From an uncultured Clostridia bacterium (GTDB lineage Bacteria > Bacillota > Clostridia > TANB77 > CAG-508), in NCBI GenBank assembly GCA_948585895.1, contig CAPBNZ010000004.1, positions 22,838-52,120 of the forward strand: a stretch of DNA of 29,283 nucleotides. Direction: 5' to 3'. The translations under genes and the position numbers were made by a program. The first letter of the stretch is position 1. Every line of letters starts with the position of its first letter. Shown piece by piece: positions 23,345-29,283 of this stretch. A model generated the notes under the pieces. It made no database searches. It worked only from the letters and a program-made list of their open reading frames with translations, and had not been told where the DNA came from.

Positions 23345-23360
23345 TCAATATCGACTTGTT

Positions 23361-26300
23361 TTATTCCTCTATTTTTACTCTTTCTGTTCCTAAAATATCT
23401 TCAAAAACTTCTTTAATTTGATTTGTTAAATAAATCTGTCCACATGGTCTTATCTCTTCCTCTATTATAATCTGAACATTTATATTATTCCTATCACCAT
23501 TAAAATAACGTAATGCACCTCTTAATTTTTCTTTTTGCTCTTCGTTGGCATTTGTAATATCGAATACCAATATCTTTTGCTTCTGCTCCCCAAAATCTTT
23601 TATTTCATTGGCAATAATTGTTGTTGTTTCTTCTTCTCTTATGCTTAAACGTCCATCTATCATAACAATATTTTCTTCTATTAAACTTTTTCCAGCATTT
23701 AAGTAAGCATTCTCAAATACCAAAATTTCCGCTGTTCCATATAAATCTTCTATTGTCACAAAAGCCATAATTTTATTGTTTTTCGTATACTTTTTTTTGA
23801 TGGAAGTTATAATTCCAGCATATTTTATTTTTTGTCCATCCATAAATTTCTGCTTTTGATTTGCTGGTATCTCTTCTGTCAATATTTGCGAACTCATTTG
23901 TCCATCTAATTCTCTCAATTGCATTGTATTAATTGTGGTTTGTGCTTCTATTTGAGACCTTAATTTTTCTAGTGGATGCCCTGAAATGTAAATTCCTAAC
24001 ATTTCCTTTTCAATCGATAATAATTCTTTATTTGACATTTCTTTATGTTCTTCAAAAGTATATTTTATCTCTTTCATTTCCTCTTTTTCTTGCTCAGAAC
24101 CTAAATCAAACATAGAAACTTGCCCCTCAAAGCCCTTCTTTCTTCCTTTTTGAATACTATCTATAATTCCCTCAAAAGAAGCCAAAAGTGTACTTCTTGT
24201 TTGTTCAAATTCGTCAAACGCCCCTGCTTTAATTAGACTTTCTATACATTTTTTATTAATTGCTTCGTTTGCAATTCTCTCACAAAAATCTGTAAAGCTT
24301 TTATATGGTCCATTCTCTTTTCTTTCCTTTACAATACTATTAACTGGTATTGTTCCCACATTTTTAATGCTTCCTAAACCAAAACGAATCTTCGCTTTTG
24401 GAAAACTAGATGAAGAATTAGGAATCGTGTCAAAATCCTTATTTTCTTTTTCTACTTCTGATTCTAATGAAGACTTTGGAGCTGTCTCCAATTCCTCATA
24501 TTCAGTTGTAAATTTTGCATCACTTTTGTTTATTTCTGGTTTTAATATTTGAATACCAAGTGTTTTACACTCATCAATATATTGTGGTATTTTATCTAAA
24601 TTTCCTAAAAAGCTGTTTAAGGTTGCTGCCATAAACTCTGCTGGATAATAAGCTTTTAGATATGCTGTTCGATAGGCAATTACAGCATAGCAAGCAGCAT
24701 GCGATTTGTTAAAAGCATATTTGGCAAATTCTGCCATTTCATCAAATATCTTATTGGCTGATTGTTCATCAATTCCATTTCTTACACATCCTGGAACAAC
24801 TACTTTTCCTTGCTCATCCAGTTGTCCATGAATAAAAATTTCTCTTTCCTTTGCCATAACATCTAGTTTCTTTTTTCCCATAGCTCTTCTTACTAAATCG
24901 GCTCTTCCTAGTGAATAGCCTGCTAAATCACGAACAATTTGCATAACCTGTTCTTGATATACCATACAACCATATGTTACATTTAAAATTGGCTCTAACC
25001 TAGGATGTGTATATTCATTGTGTCCTGGATTTAATTTTCCTTTTACATACCTTGGAATTTGATCCATTGGTCCTGGTCTATATAAGGAAACTCCTGCAAT
25101 TAAATCTTCTAGGCAATCTGGCTTAAGTTCCTTCATAAAGTTTGTCATTCCTTGTGATTCAAATTGAAAAATTCCACAAGATTTCCCTTCTTGCCACAAT
25201 TTATATACTTTTGGGTCTGCCATCTCTTTGTCAAATTCTATATCAATTCCTCTATTTTCTTTGACTAAATCAATAGTATCTTGAATCACTGTTAAGGTTC
25301 TTAAACCTAAAAAATCCATTTTTAATAGTCCTAATTCTTCTAATGTTGTCATAATGTATTGTGTTGAAATCTGCTCATCACGGACATACAATGGTACATA
25401 AGTGTCTACTGGCTCTTTTGTAATAACCACTCCACAAGCATGAGTTGAAGCCTGTCTCGGCATTCCTTCTAATGACATAGCTATATCTAATACCTTTTTT
25501 ACCGTTTCATCACTTTCATATCGTTCTTTTAATTCCTTGTTTTGATTTAATGCTTTTTGAATGGTAACATGTAATTCATTTGGTATCATTTTGGCTAAAC
25601 TATCTGCTTCTGAATAGGGTACATCTAGTACCCTTGCTACATCACGAATTACCATTTTAGCAGCCATTGTTCCAAAGGTAATAATTTGGGATACATGATC
25701 ATGACCATATTTTTCTGATACATAATCAATAACATCTTGTCTATGTTCATAACAGAAATCTACATCAAAATCAGGCATACTAATTCTTTCTGGGTTTAAA
25801 AATCTCTCAAATAGAAGTCCATATTTCATAGGATCAATGTCTGTAATTTCAATAGCATAAGCAATAATAGAACCAGCTCCAGAGCCACGCCCTGGTCCTA
25901 CTGGTATCCCATGTGTTTTCGCATAATGAATAAAATCCCATACAATTAGGAAATAATCTACATATCCCATTTTTTGAATAACACCAAGCTCATATTCCAT
26001 TCTTTCTAATATTTCTTGCGATGGATTCTCTCCATACCTCTTCTTGATTCCATCCTCACATAATTTTTTAAAATAATCATAATGAGTTTCAAATTCTGCT
26101 GGTACATTATAGTTTGGTAATATCGTATGACCAAACTCAAATTCCACATTACATTTCTTCGCAATTTTTACAGTATTTTCTATCGCATCTGGGAATGCCT
26201 TGAAATACGCTATCATTTCTTCTGGCGATTTTACATACAATTCATCTGTTTCAAAACGCATTCTATCTATATCACTCATTCTTTTACCTGTTTGAATACA

Positions 26301-26963
26301 AAGCAATACCTCATGATTATAGGCATCTTCTCTTCTTAAATAATGAGCATCATTAGTTGCTACAAGTGGAATATCTAGCTTTCTAGCTAAAGCAATTAAT
26401 TTCTGATTGGCTAACACTTGTTCTTTTATTCCATTGTTTTGAATTTCGATATAATAATCTTCTCCAAAGACTCGTTTGTGCCAGAGTGCAATTTCTTCTG
26501 CCTTCTCATTTTCTCCATTTAGCAAAGCCTGATTGACTGAACCTGCTAAACAAGCACTTAAACAGATAAGTCCCTCATGATATTTCTCTAAAACTTCTAA
26601 GTCAATACGTGGCTTATAATAATAACCATCTACAAACCCAATTGAAACAAGCTTACTTAAATTCTGATAACCTTTTTGATTTTTTGCTAGTAAAATTAAA
26701 TGATGATAGCGATTATCAATGTTAGGTTCTTTATCAAATCGACTTCTAGGTGCTACATACACCTCGCATCCAATAATTGGCTTTACTCCTTCTTTTTTAC
26801 AAGCTTTATAAAAATCAATTGTCCCATACATAGAACCATGATCTGTAATGGCAATTGCATCCATTCCTAATTCTTTGGCTCTTACTGGTAAATCTTTAAT
26901 TCGATTTGCCCCATCTAATAAACTAAATTCACTATGTATATGTAAATGTACAAAATTTGACAT
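23361..26963 (-). CDS. dnaE: DNA polymerase III subunit alpha (DnaE type)
   Basis: This 1200-aa replicative polymerase starts at ATG 26963 (AAGGAAG upstream). The PHP domain opens with FVHLHIHSEFSLLDGANRIK and has TDHGSMYG and NDAHYL. The polymerase core includes PVGPGRGSGAGS, the catalytic acids in MPDFDVDFCYEHRQDV, and QASTHACGVVI. YRPGPMDQIP and KYAFNKSHAACYAVIAYRTA follow. The C-terminal part has helix-hairpin-helix-like sequence (INKKCIESLIKAGAFDEFE) and an OB fold (MAFVTIEDLYGTAEILVFEN). There is no 3'-5' exonuclease insert, so it is not PolC. An unusual Ser/Glu-rich segment of about 36 residues (roughly 820-855) is inserted between KSDAKFT and KIRFGLGSIKNVG. It has its own promoter. 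Confidence 0.97.
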   Translation of the reverse strand: MSNFVHLHIHSEFSLLDGANRIKDLPVRAKELGMDAIAITDHGSMYGTIDFYKACKKEGVKPIIGCEVYVAPRSRFDKEPNIDNRYHHLILLAKNQKGYQNLSKLVSIGFVDGYYYKPRIDLEVLEKYHEGLICLSACLAGSVNQALLNGENEKAEEIALWHKRVFGEDYYIEIQNNGIKEQVLANQKLIALARKLDIPLVATNDAHYLRREDAYNHEVLLCIQTGKRMSDIDRMRFETDELYVKSPEEMIAYFKAFPDAIENTVKIAKKCNVEFEFGHTILPNYNVPAEFETHYDYFKKLCEDGIKKRYGENPSQEILERMEYELGVIQKMGYVDYFLIVWDFIHYAKTHGIPVGPGRGSGAGSIIAYAIEITDIDPMKYGLLFERFLNPERISMPDFDVDFCYEHRQDVIDYVSEKYGHDHVSQIITFGTMAAKMVIRDVARVLDVPYSEADSLAKMIPNELHVTIQKALNQNKELKERYESDETVKKVLDIAMSLEGMPRQASTHACGVVITKEPVDTYVPLYVRDEQISTQYIMTTLEELGLLKMDFLGLRTLTVIQDTIDLVKENRGIDIEFDKEMADPKVYKLWQEGKSCGIFQFESQGMTNFMKELKPDCLEDLIAGVSLYRPGPMDQIPRYVKGKLNPGHNEYTHPRLEPILNVTYGCMVYQEQVMQIVRDLAGYSLGRADLVRRAMGKKKLDVMAKEREIFIHGQLDEQGKVVVPGCVRNGIDEQSANKIFDEMAEFAKYAFNKSHAACYAVIAYRTAYLKAYYPAEFMAATLNSFLGNLDKIPQYIDECKTLGIQILKPEINKSDAKFTTEYEELETAPKSSLESEVEKENKDFDTIPNSSSSFPKAKIRFGLGSIKNVGTIPVNSIVKERKENGPYKSFTDFCERIANEAINKKCIESLIKAGAFDEFEQTRSTLLASFEGIIDSIQKGRKKGFEGQVSMFDLGSEQEKEEMKEIKYTFEEHKEMSNKELLSIEKEMLGIYISGHPLEKLRSQIEAQTTINTMQLRELDGQMSSQILTEEIPANQKQKFMDGQKIKYAGIITSIKKKYTKNNKIMAFVTIEDLYGTAEILVFENAYLNAGKSLIEENIVMIDGRLSIREEETTTIIANEIKDFGEQKQKILVFDITNANEEQKEKLRGALRYFNGDRNNINVQIIIEEEIRPCGQIYLTNQIKEVFEDILGTERVKIEE

Positions 26964-27036
26964 GATTCTTCCTTTCTTTTTTAAGAGTTCCTTATTCATT
27001 TCCTATTACAAATAATTAATGTAATTCTTTTTAGTG

Positions 27037-27045
27037 ATTATATCA
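27037..27045 (-). promoter_or_regulatory. Extended -10 promoter of dnaE
   Basis: TGATATAAT on the minus strand is a full extended -10 element; no clear -35 is present. The leader is about 65 nt. In the rest of the 349-nt gap between dnaE and the next gene (27046-27259) I see no gene or structure I can support. Confidence 0.5.
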
Positions 27046-27259
27046 TGTTTTTCGCCATAATTCTACTATTTATTCTATAATTTACTTATATTTCTTTTGG
27101 GTAAAATGAGAGCTATTTTTAGGAATCCTTGTGGCTTTGGTTTTAGAGTTTATTAACATTAGGATAGATAGTACAGGTTTTATCCATTCCTACCTTTTTT
27201 TATTCATATTCACACCTTGACTAAGGATTATAATAAAAGTATTATTTCTTAATTTGCTA

Positions 27260-27288
27260 TTGTATTCTTATAATATTATCGATATAAT
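27260..27288 (+). promoter_or_regulatory. Promoter of the Bax inhibitor-1 family gene
   Basis: TTGTAT (27260-27265), 17 nt, TATAAT (27283-27288), followed about 10 nt later by GGGAGG and the start codon. The leader is very short. Confidence 0.65.
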
Positions 27289-27312
27289 TTTATAGAAGGG
27301 AGGATAAATTTT

Positions 27313-27978
27313 ATGAATGAAGATATAAGCATACAAAACAAAATATTTGGAAAAACTTTTTTTTGGATGTTTCTAGGTCTTTTAGGTTCTGGTATTTTAG
27401 CATGGTATACCTATTCATCTGGTCTATTTATAAAAATTGCACTTGGTGACTATTTTAATGCTTTGTTAATTCTTGAATTAGTTGTTGTTTTACTATTCAG
27501 CTTATTATTTAAAAAACTACCACCATTAATTGTAGGCATCCTATATTTTGTGTATTCTATGATTAATGGAGTTACGTTATCTGTTATATTTGCAATTTTC
27601 CAATTAAATTCCATCATTTACCTATTTGCCATTTCTGCTTTACTATTTGCTGCCTTAGGTTTTATTGGATATAAAACAACAAAAGATTTAAGTTCTTGGA
27701 AACCTTATTTATCAGTATTTTTAATAGCAGGCATTGTACTTAGTTTTATTAATGTTTTTCTATTAAAAAATACTACTTTTGAACTTATCTTAGATTGGCT
27801 AATCTTAGCTTTGTTTTTTGGTATTACCATTTATGATATTAATAAAATGAAACTTTTACAAACGGATTCTTCTATTGATACCAATAAAATTCATATCTAT
27901 TGTGCTATGGAACTATATTTAGATTTTATTAATATCTTTTTAAGAATTCTTTCCATTTTTGGAAAAAGAAAAAATTAA
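27313..27978 (+). CDS. Bax inhibitor-1 family membrane protein (YccA/BI-1)
   Basis: This 221-aa protein has about seven hydrophobic segments and the order of the BI-1/TMBIM family. KIFGKTFFWMFLGLLGSGIL forms the first helix, GILYFVYSMINGVTLSVIFA carries the family's conserved 'Y---NG--LS-IF' pattern in helix 3, and ALLFAALGFIGYKTTKDLS comes next. YDINKMKLLQ and CAMELYLDFINIFLRIL hold the C-terminal acidic residues that form the pH-sensing Asp pair in bacterial homologues (BsYetJ). Bacterial members act as calcium leak channels or bind the FtsH protease; which applies here is unknown. GGGAGG precedes ATG 27313. It is monocistronic, with its own promoter and terminator. Confidence 0.9.
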   Translation: MNEDISIQNKIFGKTFFWMFLGLLGSGILAWYTYSSGLFIKIALGDYFNALLILELVVVLLFSLLFKKLPPLIVGILYFVYSMINGVTLSVIFAIFQLNSIIYLFAISALLFAALGFIGYKTTKDLSSWKPYLSVFLIAGIVLSFINVFLLKNTTFELILDWLILALFFGITIYDINKMKLLQTDSSIDTNKIHIYCAMELYLDFINIFLRILSIFGKRKN

Positions 27979-27994
27979 TAAATTCCAAAAAACT

Positions 27995-28025
27995 TGCCAA
28001 AGGAATTGCTTTCTTTGGCATTTTT
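27995..28025 (+). terminator. Intrinsic terminator of the BI-1 family gene
   Basis: TGCCAAAG (27995-28002) and CTTTGGCA (28013-28020) with a 10-nt loop, then TTTTTC. It starts 17 nt after the stop codon. Confidence 0.85.
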
Positions 28026-28062
28026 CATTTTTATCAAGTCAATCTTTATATAGTAATATTAT

Positions 28063-28091
28063 TTGACAATTGATTTTCTTTTCGTTATAAT
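28063..28091 (+). promoter_or_regulatory. Promoter of the thioesterase gene
   Basis: Perfect TTGACA (28063-28068), 17-nt spacer, perfect TATAAT (28086-28091). The gene start is 25 nt further on, with AAAGGATGG in between. Confidence 0.9.
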
Positions 28092-28116
28092 ACCTCTCTG
28101 AAAGGATGGAATTACA

Positions 28117-28536
28117 ATGGATTTTACATTTGAAAGAAAAATTAATTATTATGAAACTGATCGAATGGGAGTTGTACATCACTCTAATTACATTCGTTTT
28201 TTGGAAGAAGCTAGATGCCAGATGTTAGCTAGTTGTGATATGCCTTACTCCGACTTTGAAGAACAAGGAGTTATGATTCCTGTACTTGGTGTAAATTGTA
28301 ATTATAAACAACATGTTACTTTTAATGACGTGATAGAAATCAAACCTTTTGTAAAAGAATTTAATGGTGTTCGTTTAACAATGGGATATTGTGTAACAAA
28401 TAAAAAAACTGGCAATTTGGTATTAACAGGTGAAACAAAACATTGTTTTACCGATAAAAACCTAAAACCAATTCGTTTGCAAAAACAAATTCCTAATTTT
28501 TATGAAAAATTCATCACATTAAAAGATTCCTTATAA
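28117..28536 (+). CDS. Acyl-CoA thioesterase, YbgC/4HBT hotdog family
   Basis: This 139-aa single hotdog-fold protein hydrolyses acyl-CoA thioesters. The family signature is clear: INYYETDRMGVVHHSNYIRF, with the catalytic Asp15 in the 'Y-x-T/E-D-x-x-G-V-V-H/Y-x-x-N-Y' pattern, followed by LEEARCQML. The second half includes LGVNCNYKQHVTFNDVIEIK and NLVLTGETKHCFTDKNLKPI, the beta strands that complete the fold. The length is normal and no signal peptide is seen, so it should act in the cytoplasm as a tetramer. Substrate (short, medium or aromatic acyl-CoA) cannot be told. AAAGGATGG precedes ATG 28117. It is convergent with the rubrerythrin gene. Confidence 0.92.
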   Translation: MDFTFERKINYYETDRMGVVHHSNYIRFLEEARCQMLASCDMPYSDFEEQGVMIPVLGVNCNYKQHVTFNDVIEIKPFVKEFNGVRLTMGYCVTNKKTGNLVLTGETKHCFTDKNLKPIRLQKQIPNFYEKFITLKDSL

Positions 28537-28557
28537 TTTCCCATAAATCCCTAACCG

Positions 28558-28613
28558 TTCTGGGTTTAATGAGGTCTTTTGATACTTCATTTTGTCACTA
28601 TTTAAACCCAGAA
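28558..28613. repeat. Inverted repeat between convergent genes
   Basis: TTCTGGGTTTAA (28558-28569) and TTAAACCCAGAA (28602-28613) are perfect 12-bp inverted copies around a 32-nt loop. The hairpin lies between the thioesterase and rubrerythrin stop codons. Neither side has a T-run, so it is not a standard intrinsic terminator, but it may still protect or end both transcripts. Confidence 0.7.
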
Positions 28614-28629
28614 TTATAGGAATTAAAAT

Positions 28630-29172
28630 CTAAAAGTATCTTTTTAATAATCCTTCAAATCCTTTTCCATGTCTTGCTTCATCTTTGCACATTTCATGTA
28701 CTGTATCATGGATTGCATCATATCCTAATTCTTTTGCTCTTGTAGCAAGTTTTTTCTTTCCTTCGCATGCTCCACATTCTGCAGCTGCTCTTTTTTCTAC
28801 ATTTAATTTTGTGTCAGCGTCTACAATTTCTCCTAATAATTCTGCAAATTTAGCAGCATGTTCAGCTTCTTCAAACGCATATCTTTTGAATGCTTCAGCA
28901 ATTTCTGGATATCCTTCTCTGTCTGCTTGTCTGCTCATTGCTAGATACATACCAACTTCGCAACATTCTCCATTGAAGTTGTCTCTTAATCCAGCTACTA
29001 CTTCTTCGTCTAATCCTTTTGCAACACCTATTTTGTGTTCATCTGCGTAGCTACTTGCTCCTTCTTGTTTTACTTCAAATTTATCTTTTGGCGCTCCACA
29101 TTGTGGACATCTTTCTGGTGCTTCTTCACCGAAGTGGATGTAACCACATACTTTACATACATATGCCTTCAT
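28630..29172 (-). CDS. Reverse rubrerythrin
   Basis: This 180-aa protein reduces hydrogen peroxide (and possibly oxygen) to water with electrons from NADH-linked donors, protecting anaerobes. The rubredoxin domain comes first, with C6-x2-C9 and C22-x2-C25 (YVCKVCGYIHFGEEAPERCP) binding one iron. The ferritin-like four-helix domain follows from about residue 55, with the di-iron ligands in NGECCEVGMYL, FEEAEHAAKF and KDEARHGKGFEGLL. This domain order is reversed relative to classical rubrerythrin and matches the Clostridium type. A GECCE and an internal CGACEG add extra cysteines. AGGAGG precedes ATG 29172. The richer codon choice than its neighbours fits a highly expressed gene. It is transcribed alone. 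Confidence 0.95.
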   Translation of the reverse strand: MKAYVCKVCGYIHFGEEAPERCPQCGAPKDKFEVKQEGASSYADEHKIGVAKGLDEEVVAGLRDNFNGECCEVGMYLAMSRQADREGYPEIAEAFKRYAFEEAEHAAKFAELLGEIVDADTKLNVEKRAAAECGACEGKKKLATRAKELGYDAIHDTVHEMCKDEARHGKGFEGLLKRYF

Positions 29173-29210
29173 CTATTTTTCCTCCTAATTTTTATATTTT
29201 TTACGTACCT

Positions 29211-29239
29211 ATTTTATCCTAATTTACTTTATAAATCAA
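29211..29239 (-). promoter_or_regulatory. Promoter of reverse rubrerythrin
   Basis: TTGATT (29239-29234), 17 nt, TAAAAT (29216-29211) on the minus strand. The -35 box lies in the last codons of the upstream dapF. No PerR-like operator is obvious. Confidence 0.65.
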
Positions 29240-29283
29240 TATCTCCTTCAAAAATATTTATAGCTGGTCCTTCCATAAATACT
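29229..29283 (-). CDS. dapF: Diaminopimelate epimerase, C-terminal end only
   Basis: The minus-strand frame entering at the right edge ends VFMEGPAINIFEGDIDL-stop. The 'MxGPAxxVFEGxI' ending is the typical last strand of DapF, which interconverts LL- and meso-diaminopimelate for lysine and cell-wall synthesis. Only 17 residues are visible, so the call rests on this motif alone. The gene continues beyond the window. Confidence 0.6.
   Translation of the reverse strand, partial: VFMEGPAINIFEGDIDL

Overview
The window is AT-rich DNA with short intergenic gaps, strong AGGAGG-type ribosome binding sites and sigma-A-like promoters (TTGACA, 17 nt, TATAAT). Together with reverse rubrerythrin, FeoAB, a CarD-family regulator, a DnaE-type polymerase, Wzm/Wzt polysaccharide export and a CCA-encoding tRNA-Leu, this points to an anaerobic low-GC Firmicute, most likely a Clostridia lineage. 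Species cannot be told from the sequence. The standard code is used (TGA acts as stop).

Region 1 (1-10312, minus strand) is a cell-surface polysaccharide operon read from one promoter at about 10,300. In transcription order it holds two paralogous GT2 glycosyltransferases, the ABC-2 permease (Wzm), the ATPase with a C-terminal Wzt-type domain, a 406-aa protein with a nucleotidyltransferase-like triad, a 598-aa methyltransferase / kinase-like / coiled-coil protein, a GT2-GT4 fusion of WsaF type, and a further glycosyltransferase cut by the window edge. The 598-aa protein has the layout of the E. coli O-antigen chain terminator WbdD. With a Wzt carbohydrate-recognition domain two genes away, the operon may build a chain whose end is capped, measured and then exported.

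Region 2 (10331-13822, minus) is housekeeping: an IMP dehydrogenase closely resembling the Tritrichomonas foetus enzyme, an 85-nt near-perfect palindrome directly after rpmA, rpmA (L27 without the Firmicutes N-terminal extension), rplU (L21, interrupted by a frameshift) behind a structured leader, and an RdgB/HAM1 pyrophosphatase.

Region 3 (13788-15975, minus) is a small accessory block beside tRNA-Leu(UAA): a Cys-rich protein, a DUF6440-like protein, a DUF3781-like protein, an alpha/beta hydrolase, and decayed coding remnants at both ends.

Region 4 (16178-17513, minus) has carD, with a terminator-like hairpin in its leader, and dut.

Region 5 (17581-23180, plus) carries ferrous iron and magnesium transport: feoA behind a folded leader, feoB (frameshifted), an array of 83-bp repeats, and mgtA.

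Region 6 (23180-29283) has dnaE (minus), a Bax inhibitor-1 family membrane protein and a YbgC-like thioesterase (plus), reverse rubrerythrin (minus), and the last codons of dapF (minus). Two conserved genes, rplU and feoB, each need a one-base change of frame. That is either sequence error or real damage and should be settled first.
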